From: Pholiota molesta
Taxonomy: Eukaryota; Basidiomycota; Agaricomycetes; Agaricales; Strophariaceae
Reading direction: 5' to 3'
DNA: 64,000 nucleotides
Assembly: GCA_014925825.1 (NCBI GenBank)
Contig: JACGCK010000035.1
Coordinates: forward strand, 283,162 to 347,161
Shown here: positions 56,201 to 64,000 of the stretch, one piece after another
Position numbering within the stretch: position 1 is the first letter of the stretch
Layout of the letters: every line of letters starts with the position of its first letter
Made by a program: the position numbers and the translations under genes
Notes under the pieces: generated by a model
The model's input: the letters and a program-made list of their open reading frames with translations, nothing else
Told to the model about the DNA's origin: nothing
Database searches by the model: none

Positions 56201-59200
56201 GGCGCAGGATCAGGGCCATCTACATCCCAACAAAGAAAACATCCATCAGCCACCGCACACACAGGAAAAAAAAGATGAAGCGGAAGAGCGCACCCTCGAA
56301 CCGAATCCCAAGCCCGCGAGTCGCCTCCACCTTCTTCCCATCAAACGCCTTCGTCCCAGCAAACTCCTTCGCCCCACCGAACTCCCTCCCTACCCCCTCC
56401 TCCTTCGCACCAGCCACCGCCTGGAGCTGCGCGACCTCCGCGTGGAGGCGCGCCTGCACCGCGCGGTGCATCCACCTCTTGCGCATCTTCGGCGGCATGC
56501 GCTCCTCGTCGTGCGGGGCGGGCGCGGGCGGCGGGTCCGGCGGGCGCGGCTCGCGCACGGGCTGCGTGTGCGAAGTCGGCACGGGCGATGAGCGAGAGGC
56601 TGCGGCTGGGTGCAGAGCGGCGGTGGGCGGCGTCAGTGGATCTGCGGCGTATGTATCGTTAGTATGGTATTCTCAACGTCGTCGACGGAGGACGGATGCT
56701 TACCCGTCGCCCTGCCGCCTATACAGTCCATCTCGACGTCCTCATCGTGCATCGCGCGCGCCTTGCCCTTCCCCTTCCTCCCCTCGCGCACATCTACGGG
56801 CTCCGCGGCCCCATTGGGCGGCACCACCGAGAACGTAAACCCAGACTCCCCCGCCTCCGCCTCCGCCCCCGCGTCGACAGCGGCCCTCCCGGCCAGCACG
56901 CGCCGGCCGTTCACACGCATCTCGTCCCTCTTCCCCTCCCTCTTCCCCGTCCCACGCGCCTTCCCATTCCCATCCGCAAGCTCGAAATCCCCATCGTCCT
57001 CGACCAATTCCATCCCCCCCATCCCCCCACTATACGGCACCCTCTCCCTCGTCCTGAAGCCCCGCTTCGCGCCGACCAGCGGGCCCAGATCGACGTCCGC
57101 CCACCGCCCCAGACCCAAGCCCCGTTCCTGGCGGCCCGCGTCGTCGGGGGCGCGGGTCCAGGTCCATGCGCTGGGGTCGTGCGGCGGCAGAGACGCTCCC
57201 AAACCCACGCCCAAGTCGTGCGCCGGCGCTGAGGAACTCGATGGTGATGATGTTGATGTGGATGTAGATGGTGACAAGGCCTCGAGGCGCGCGACGACGG
57301 CGGCCATCGCCGAGAGCGCGCAGTCCCGGGCGCGCGCGCCGCACGCGCAGGTCGTGAAGGTCGAGGCGAGCGCGTGCAGGATGCCCGCGAGCTGGTGGCG
57401 CAGGTGCGTGAGGGCCGCGGGGCTTGTGGCGGCGGCGTCGAGCGGGCCGCGGCTGGGTGAGTGGTCGTTAGTAGGTGGTTGGCGTATGATAGAGAAGGAA
57501 CGAAAGAACGAAAGCAAGGCAAGGAAGAAAGAAAGGAAGGGAGGAAGACAGAAAGAAGGTAAGCAAGGAAGTAAGAAGGAAAGAAAAAAAAGGAACGAGC
57601 GAAAGAAAGAATGAAAGACAGAAAGGAAGGAAGGAAGGAAGGAGGGCAGGAAGGAAGAACGAAAGAACGCAGGACGCAAGAACGAACGAACGCAAGCAAG
57701 ATCACAAAAACGCAAGAACGAAAAAACGCAATCAAGCAAGCAAACAAATGAGCCACTCACGGAAACATCCCCGGCGCCCTCAGCAGCGCGGGCAGGCGGT
57801 GCACCGCGTGCCCGTCGTCCCACTCCCAGCCGAGCACGACCTCCTCGCCCGCCCGCAGGTCGCGCAGCGCGAACACCGCGAAGCCCAGCGTCGTCTCATC
57901 CTCATCCTTCGCCTTCTCCTCCATCTCCTCTTTGTCCTCCCCCTCCTTGTCCCCAACCCCCTCCTCCTTGCGCCGCTCATACCGCACCCCAAACTTCGCC
58001 GTTTTCCCCCTCCCCTCCCGACACAACACCGGCCTCAACACAGCATTCGGCCGACACCCCCACCGCACGAACCGCCCCTCCCCGCCCGCGCCGCGCGCGT
58101 CGAGCGCCACGCCCAAAGGCGGCCCGAGGAGGTGCACGTGCGGCTTCGGCATGCCGAGGTGCGCGTACCCGTTCGTCGGCTCGCGCAGGTAGTGGGAGGC
58201 CGGGGTGATGGTGGAGGGGAAGGGGGTGAGCAGGGCGGAGGAGGGGATGGGGCGGGTGGTGTACGCGGCGTAGGCGGGCGGGCGGCACGCGGAGGGGTGG
58301 TGCGTGTTGTTGGTGGTGTTGGGGGAATGGGAGGCGGGGTGCGTGGTAGAGGAGGAAGGGTTGAGGGAGGGAGAAGGGGGTAAAGGACGGATGGCGAGCG
58401 GCGGGGACGGCGGCGGCGAGGAGATGGCGGTGATGCCGCGCCAGTGCTGCGCGGCGCGCCGGAGCTTCGTGCGCGTGTCGTCGTCGGGCACGATGTCGTG
58501 CGTGATCTGGACGTACGTGGCCTTCCACCCCTCCGCGTCGACGTCGACGTGCTCCTCGTCGCCCGGCTGCTGCGGCACGGCGGGCGGTGGGGGTGGGTGG
58601 AGTGGCCCTGGGTTCGTGGAGAAAGGGATGGTGGGCGTGGACGGGGGGTGGAGGACGGACGGCCGCCGGCGGCGTTTGGCGGGGCCCGTGCCCTCGGTGA
58701 AGGGCGCTGCGTGCCCTCTGCGCGCCCGCCTGTCCGTGCCCGGGCTTAATCGCCTCCTCTGTTTCCCACCCTCATCGCCGAGCCCCACCCCCAGCCCCAG
58801 CCCGCCCTCTCCAAGCCCAGCACCCGCTGGGGGGCCCAGCAGCCCGCCGCCCAGGCGCTCCCGTTGCAGCTGCACGGCGGCCGCGCGCTCGTCGGCGGAG
58901 CGCGGGCGGCAGACCCAGCAGAGGAAGGACTCAGGCACGGGCCCGCCGGGGGCGATGCCGAAGCAGGCGCTGTGGCACCAGCGCGAGCAGACGTCGCACG
59001 CGATGGAGAAGCCGTCGTCGACGGGGGAGCCGCAGAGGCAGTCGATGGCCTCGGACGAGATGTCGGGCGGCTCGGGGAGGGGCGTGGCGGATGGCGGGCG
59101 GGCGGTGGTGCTGGTGCTGGTGCTGGTGCTGGCGCGGCGTCGTCTGGGGGCGGAGGGCGGGTGGGCGGCGGGGCCGGGTGGGTAGGGTGTGGGGACGGGG

Positions 59201-59396
59201 AGAGGAGGGGGTGGGCTACGGGGTGGTGTTGGTGGGGCAGGGTTGTGTATGGGTCGTAGGCGGGGGTGGGTGATACATCCCTGATCTTGCGCTTGGCGGG
59301 GACGGTGGGTAGGGGCTGGTGGTGGTGTGTGCGGGGCGAGGCTGTTGTGGTGAGGATGGAGTTGAGGGTGGCGGAGGAGGTGGCGGGGTGGTTCAT
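53215..59396 (-). CDS. SET3: Set3-like PHD finger and SET domain chromatin protein
   Basis: Nuclear chromatin factor of 1894 residues, predicted scaffold of a Set3-type histone deacetylase complex. Exons: 59396-59197, 59143-57761, 57452-56704, 56641-56294, 56219-53215; every junction keeps frame. The N-terminus is MNHPATSSATLNSIL. The PHD finger is at about residues 102-145 (CLCGSPVDD, CDVCSRWCHSACF, FLCWVC). The SET region is at about 395-525, with RFVRWGCRPN at 424-433 and FALRDLRAGEEVVLGWEWDD. In active SET enzymes this stretch reads like RFxNHSCxPN; here NHS is replaced by RWG, as expected for the Set3/MLL5 branch, which is thought not to methylate. After it come a Cys-containing RHQLAGILHALAS region, a basic MRKRWMHRAVQARLH helix and a long Ser/Pro-rich tail ending in RDRDRDRDWD and a Gly-rich segment. 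The first intron (53 nt) has a weak GTCCCC donor. Confidence 0.88.
57480..57745. repeat. Purine-rich simple-sequence tract in an intron of SET3
   Basis: The + strand is almost pure A and G over about 250 bases (GAAAG, GGAAG and GAACG units). On the coding strand it is a long pyrimidine tract that fills most of the 308-nt second intron (57453-57760), which is five times longer than the other introns of this gene. Long shadow frames of Lys/Glu/Arg or Ser/Phe/Leu over it are not genes. Confidence 0.85.
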
Positions 59397-60036
59397 GGCC
59401 GTGGCCCACTGTCGAGCCCATCCTCAACAACGCCCATTTCCCTCTCCATCGCTGACAAATACACGTGACGCTATCACTCATCCGTTCTCACCGTCACTCT
59501 AATTGTTTTCTTCGTCCTCTTTGAGTCTCTCGTCGTCGTTGGTGTCTTCAGTGTTATTCCCAACATCTGTGCTCTGAGACTCGCTCGAACTCACCCCCAG
59601 CCTCGTTCAATCCGCGTGTCCCCCCACATCGCGGTGCAGAAATGATGACCGCCAAGTCCCATCACGAACACGTGTACATCGCTCGACGGGCGCTGATGGA
59701 ATGTTGACGTCGAACGAAAGGCGCGGAAACCGATGGGATCGTCGTCGAATGAAATCGATTGGGTGCTGATGGTTTCATTTGGAAGATTGACGTCGAACGA
59801 AAGGGTTTAAGAAAACGGGTTAAAGATGGCATCGTCGTCGAGTGCGTGCTTTCCTCCCACGTCTTTTGCTTCATACAATCGTCCGTGCATTGCTCGCTCT
59901 CCTTCCGTCAACGTATTTATGCTAGGAAACGCTCTACATACACACGTCCGCGTGGTGCTTCCTTTTCCTCGCCGAGTAGGCGTAAGCACTTTGTAATCGC
60001 ACACATTCCCTGTATAAACGTTTTCGAGCCCAAATT
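59397..60036. other. Promoter side of SET3 and spacer
   Basis: GC-rich and pyrimidine-rich near 59480-59620. At about 59700-59815 the word GACGTCGAACGAAAGG occurs twice with similar flanks. No gene recognised. Confidence 0.45.
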
Positions 60037-60260
60037 CTACATATCATGCTGCGGACCATGCACTGAATTCTGTTTGAACGGATGAAAGAATCGAATGGAG
60101 TGAAACACCGGCGGAATGGTCATTGAATGAGCTTGGCCGTTGACAAGGCACACAATCCGGAGCAGCGGCGAGATGAGTTGATGTATCAACGAACGCGACT
60201 CGTGGTTGACAGTCAGAACGTCGATCTCACTAACATACATTCGTATTACGGCCCAGAACA
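60037..60260 (-). pseudogene. 3' fragment of a subfamily-B 7TM gene in the subtelomere
   Basis: On the minus strand QLISPLLRIVCLVNGQAHSM followed by TIPPVF matches the last exon of B1 (VISPLLLIVRVANGRAHS, then TTIPSF). To its right, GTATGTTAGTGAG resembles the preceding exon end and donor. No other part of the gene remains. A plus-strand frame across the same bases (60127-60693) is probably a shadow at least in its first part. Confidence 0.65.
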
Positions 60261-61644
60261 ACATGCAGAAGTAGAACACTCGGACAAGTCTGTTTCCACT
60301 TTTTCCATGCCATTGCTGACCACCACGAACCTCCAATACCCATCCTCCGCCGTTACGTCCGTCCCACCTCTCTACCAGACCGGTATCCACCACGTAATTC
60401 GTGGATGGCGCAACACACTTCGTCGGGATCTAGATAACCGCTCCCCTCGTCATGCAACAAAACGCAAACCTCAGTCCCACGACACCGACACCACTAATCC
60501 TCAGCGTCCGCGTGCTATCATAAAGCGCACGAAAGCCCCCCAGGCTCATCCGCGCGTCGGTTTCGACTCCGCCAGAGAGGAAACCGAGATGGCGAAGGGG
60601 CTGGATTCCAAGGAAGAAACCTCGTCAGATCACTTCGACGACGTAGGTAACGACCAGGTCGATGTAGTATTATTAGTAGTAGCTGTAAAGTAGTAGGTAG
60701 TTTTGGTCGGAAGAAATTTTTCAGTTTTGACCATTTGGATCGATTAGGGATGTGATAAGGATGTCCCATGCCAAAAATGAGCGAGATCGGCGGTCCCGTT
60801 CTCGAGATATGGCAGGGGGTGGGGGAGGAGGAGGGGTATATGCAAGATATTCAGGAATGGGCCGTCAATGTAAAATTTGGTATCAACAGACTCGTATGAC
60901 CTCGTAGACTAAGGAAAAGTAGGTTTTGTGGGTGAGGAGGCCACCCTGAATATCTTTGGGTGGGGGGGCGGAGGGTGTGTACTGATCTAGTCTAAAGATA
61001 TTCAGGAAGCATGTTGGGGGTTCCAAAACTGGTTTTCCATGACCAGGTATATTGGGGGAACCTATTGGTATCCGTTTTGGAGCTCCCTGATGTGTCCTGA
61101 GTATTCTAGGGCAGGGGGAGGAGACGACCTGGCGGGAGAGTTGTCGGGAACGTCGGTGAGTGGTTTGTATGCTGAATAATGATTACATTATAATTAACTA
61201 GATTAGGGGAACTCACTCCATTCTTATTTGGGTCACTGGATGTAGTCCCGACAAGGAGAAGGTAGCAGGCGCGCCGGGAAAGCGGCGAAAATGCGGCGAA
61301 AATGCGGCGACAGGTCGCCGACAGCTGATGTGACCAGAGTGGTAAGACAATTTTTGGAAATGTTGTGTGCTGACTGATGGCAGTAAATGCGGCAAGGTGT
61401 ATTGCGGCAAGGTGTATTTGCGATGAGGTACTTGTATGTGCAGAGTGCACTGTCTGGCGGCCCGATCACCGGCAGCGGAAAGTGCTAAGCCATACTTTTC
61501 GCCACGTGCGCCAAGTCTATATTTGGCAAGGCGGGCCGATCACGATTCGCCATGCACTCTCGGTCTATATTTGGCGACGCGCGGCGGGAAAAGGTCGGCA
61601 AGCTGCCATGTGCGGCGAAAATTGAAAACAAGTAAAATTACTAC
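60261..61644. other. Subtelomeric non-coding region with short repeats
   Basis: GATATTCAGGA occurs near 60845 and 60995 with related AATATCTTTGGG between. GCGGCGAAAAT is found twice at 61280-61305 and again near 61611. GCGGCAAGGTGTATT is duplicated at 61391-61420, and TCTATATTTGGC occurs at about 61516 and 61564. No gene call is justified. Confidence 0.6.
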
Positions 61645-63832
61645 TTAATCACTACCACTACCACCACTTCCATCACTTTCCTCCTCCTCCTCCTCCTCCT
61701 CCTCTTCCTCCGACACTTCGACCCGCTTTCTCTTGGGTGGTTTTCTCTTGTTCTTCGCTCTGGTGGTTTTCTTCTTGATTTCCTCTTTCCTTTTCGCCCT
61801 CCACCTTTTCTGTTGAAGCTGCTTGGCCTCTTCCGCTAGTCCATAAAGCTTGAACAACTCGGACAGGACGTCCTTGATGGCTCTGGTGACGTGGGCTCTT
61901 CTTGGCCCATCTCTGGTCTCTGCCGTCCTCCCGATTTGCCTGAAGCGCATGTGTCGGACGTTGATAAGAATCGAGATGGCGTCTTCTCCAGAAGCGCGAC
62001 ACCAAGTCTTTCCCTCCTTGTTTTTCGTGAATGCTTCAGAGTCTGGAAGACACTGTAGCTCTCCGAAAATATCCTCCAAGCCATTCTTGAGATTTATCCT
62101 CTCTTCCTCTTGTGCCATTGTTGCGAGCATGTCGTGGAATCTTTTGATGTAGCCCACCCTATCCGCAAAAAAAGGAACCCACTTGGAACCTCTTGGTGGA
62201 AGGACGCCGTTGTTGTCTGGGAAGTAAATCCAGGTACGTTCTCTGAATGATTTTGCATCTTGGCTACCTCTGACGGCCCCTTTGATTCCGCACCGATTAA
62301 TGCTGAAGGAGACTGATTTGAGAGTGTCGACGACGTTTTCGGCACTCCAGAACATCATCGCGCTATCCAAGTTCTCCACGGATCGCAGGTCGTTCTCGAG
62401 GCCTTCTGTCCAGTCTGATTTAATGGAGATCCAAATGGAACGGGTGAAGTGGACGAAGAGGATACCGGCGGCGGTGGGAATGTGGATAATCGCCATGGGT
62501 CTGACCCAGGGACGGATAATGCGAAGGGGTTGTTTCTTCAAGGTGTCCTTGACTTGGATCCAAGTGGGGGACTCTCCGAGTGGGTATTCGACTGTGATGC
62601 GGGGACGTTCGACGAATTGTTTGGGCCTTCTCCTTGGGACGAGTTCCAATGCCTCGCGTATATAGCGGTCGTCGACCTGTTGGATACCAGGGAGTGTTTC
62701 TGATGCATCCTCGGTGAGATTGAGGTCATGGAGAAACATCATTCCATAGGTGGCCGTTGTTGCGCGCATCAACAATGCTGCTAGTGTGTGGCGCACGTAA
62801 GTGGGGACCTCTGATGGAGTGGATTCGATGCTGCGGACGAGATGCATGAAGAGACCGACGATGATGCCCTTGTTGTCGGGGGACTTTTGGTACAAATGCA
62901 TGGTGGCGATTTCGATGGCCTTTAAACGCGCGGCGGAGAAGTTGAACCAGACTTCGGTAGGAATCCAGAGGACGCCTTCCGAGGTGTTGAAGCGTTCCAA
63001 CTTGAATATTATGTGAATTTCTCTAGAGTGAATATAAATAATTAGAAAGACTTACAACATCCTGAGCCGATTCCAGTATTTCGATCGCGGCCATGCCGCT
63101 GACTCGGTACTCATCCCGAACGCCATACGACCTCTCACCACGATTGCTATACTGCTTATGCTTTTCTTCGCATGCGGTGAGGAAAGCTTCGTTGAGGTTG
63201 TAGGCGTCGCCATCTCCACAGAACCAAGGCAAGTTGTCCTTCTTGCGAACAGCCTCATAAACGAGGTTGTAGGCGGAGCGATGGAGAATATGTGTCCTTC
63301 GGGAACGCTCGACGGTCATCTCTGCCTGCAACGCGCCGAAGCAGGGCAAGGTATTGAGGTGGTGGGCGTTCCCCGCTTTGAAGCCGGCCTTTGCGAACGA
63401 TTCCTCCAAGTAATCCATTCTCCACAAACCGGTGAGTCCAGAGGTGGTTGAGTCGTCCATCTTTCGTCGCTGAGGTTGGTATGTGAAACCGACGTCCATG
63501 TGGACTTCACCGTTTCGGCGGTCGAGAACATAATCCCAGTCCATCTGAGGTACGTTATGTTTTAGATTATTCATGACCGATGGACCGTTATGGGAAATGA
63601 CGTTGAGTTTGAAGCCCTTGCATTCGACCACGAAGAAGAAGGATTTGAAGCGGTCCATTTTCTGAGTGTCGTCGAAGGAGTCGAGAATGTCGCGCATCTT
63701 TTTCTGCAATGCGTCAAAGGTATTGGGATCGACCTGTTTTGAAAAACCAGAGTAGAGGGAATCGTTCTTCCCTGCCTTCTTGCCTGCGCGTTTTCGGATG
63801 TACTCCTCCACTGTGTATTCAGGGTCCACTGG
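61645..63832 (-). CDS. Subtelomeric gene of unknown function, 5' end missing at the telomere
   Basis: Two exons, about 63832-63056 and 63000-61645, joined over a 55-nt intron (GTAAGT..TTCAAG), give about 710 residues. Motifs include VDPEYTVEEYIRKRAGKK, FFFVVECKGFKLNVISHNGP, HMDVGFTYQPQ, LTGLWRMDYLEESFAKAG, PCFGALQAEMTVERSRRTH, FNTSEGVLWIPTEVWFNFSA and IWISIKSDWTEGLEN. The C-terminus is a lysine/arginine-rich stretch followed by a run of glutamates and SDGSGGSGSD, suggesting nuclear location. There is no ATG at the left end: the frame stops at a TAG immediately upstream, within TTTTTAGTAG|CC, a good splice acceptor. Only about 65 bases of intron-like sequence remain before the telomere repeats, so the first exon or exons are absent here. 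Family not recognised; not an obvious RecQ-type telomere-linked helicase. Confidence 0.7.
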
Positions 63833-63897
63833 CTACTAAAAAGTGGAAAAATGGTCCGAAAAATAAAATCATTTTGAATAGGCCATTTGGTAGGGAC

Positions 63898-63946
63898 TTA
63901 GGGTTTAGGGTTTAGGGTTTAGGGTTTAGGGTTTTAGGGTTTAGGG

Positions 63947-63985
<39 letters not shown>

Positions 63986-64000
63986 TAGGGTTTAGGGTTT
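63898..64000 (+). repeat. Telomere repeat array (mixed TTTAGGG/TTAGGG)
   Basis: Fifteen uninterrupted units reading 5' to 3' toward the window end: eight TTTAGGG, six TTAGGG and one TTTTAGGG, then a partial TTT. The G-rich strand runs toward 64000, as expected at a right chromosome end. The heterogeneous unit is unlike a pure TTAGGG array. Confidence 0.95.

Noticed and set aside
56610..57823. Long plus- and minus-strand frames over the SET3 intron rich in Lys/Glu or Ser/Phe/Leu
   Set aside because: They translate the polypurine tract; the spliced SET3 model explains the flanking coding sequence.
60127..60693. 188-codon plus-strand frame in the subtelomere
   Set aside because: Its start overlaps the antisense 7TM fragment and it has no recognisable domain; kept only as a remark.
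1..64000. CRISPR arrays, bacterial operons, riboswitches, rRNA genes
   Set aside because: None present; the window is eukaryotic with spliced genes and a telomere.

Overview
This window is nuclear DNA from a basidiomycete fungus, most probably an Agaricomycete, and it runs into a chromosome end. Three observations support this. The genes are dense in introns of about 42-76 nt with GT..AG ends. The main protein families are seven-transmembrane (7TM) families that I know mainly from mushroom-forming fungi, including one clear DUF6534-type gene. The last 103 bases are G-rich telomere repeat on the + strand, so position 64000 lies at or beside the right telomere. All gene models were built by hand from reading frames and splice consensus, without a database search.

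Layout. 1-2.6 kb: nothing convincing. 2.6-3.8 kb: a two-finger C2H2 transcription factor (minus strand). 5.1-14.1 kb: three 7TM membrane-protein genes with a short-chain dehydrogenase between them, all on the minus strand. 14.1-19.4 kb: mostly gene-poor, with an imperfect tandem duplication and one small unknown gene with an inverted partial copy. 19.4-20.6 kb: a single-pass, Ser/Thr-rich surface-type protein. 22.1-31.6 kb: four more 7TM genes; two of them lie in an inverted segmental duplication and one is interrupted in exon 1 by a 284-bp TIR element with a TA target duplication. 31.9-48.6 kb: a duplicated, decaying accessory zone with two 7TM paralogues in inverted arms of about 2.7 kb, decayed kinase copies, and unknown genes E and F each with a degenerate partner. 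49.7-51.3 kb: a DUF6534-type gene. 53.2-59.4 kb: a five-exon Set3-like PHD+SET chromatin protein of 1894 residues. 60-61.6 kb: subtelomeric sequence with a 7TM fragment. 61.6-63.8 kb: an unknown gene whose 5' end is missing at the telomere.

Main reading. The window holds ten 7TM-type genes in at least three subfamilies (here A, B and D, plus a relative of A at 5.1 kb) and at least two B-type fragments. They are being duplicated, inverted, transposon-hit and eroded close to a telomere. The two interior subfamilies share an (A/G)D-x-L-L/M-I/V-W-R motif at a transmembrane boundary and, later, an ESGA/ESCA-type helix, which suggests one superfamily. Their ligands and roles are unknown; a sensing function is only inferred from topology. 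Set3 and the dehydrogenase look like ordinary single genes embedded in this mobile background.
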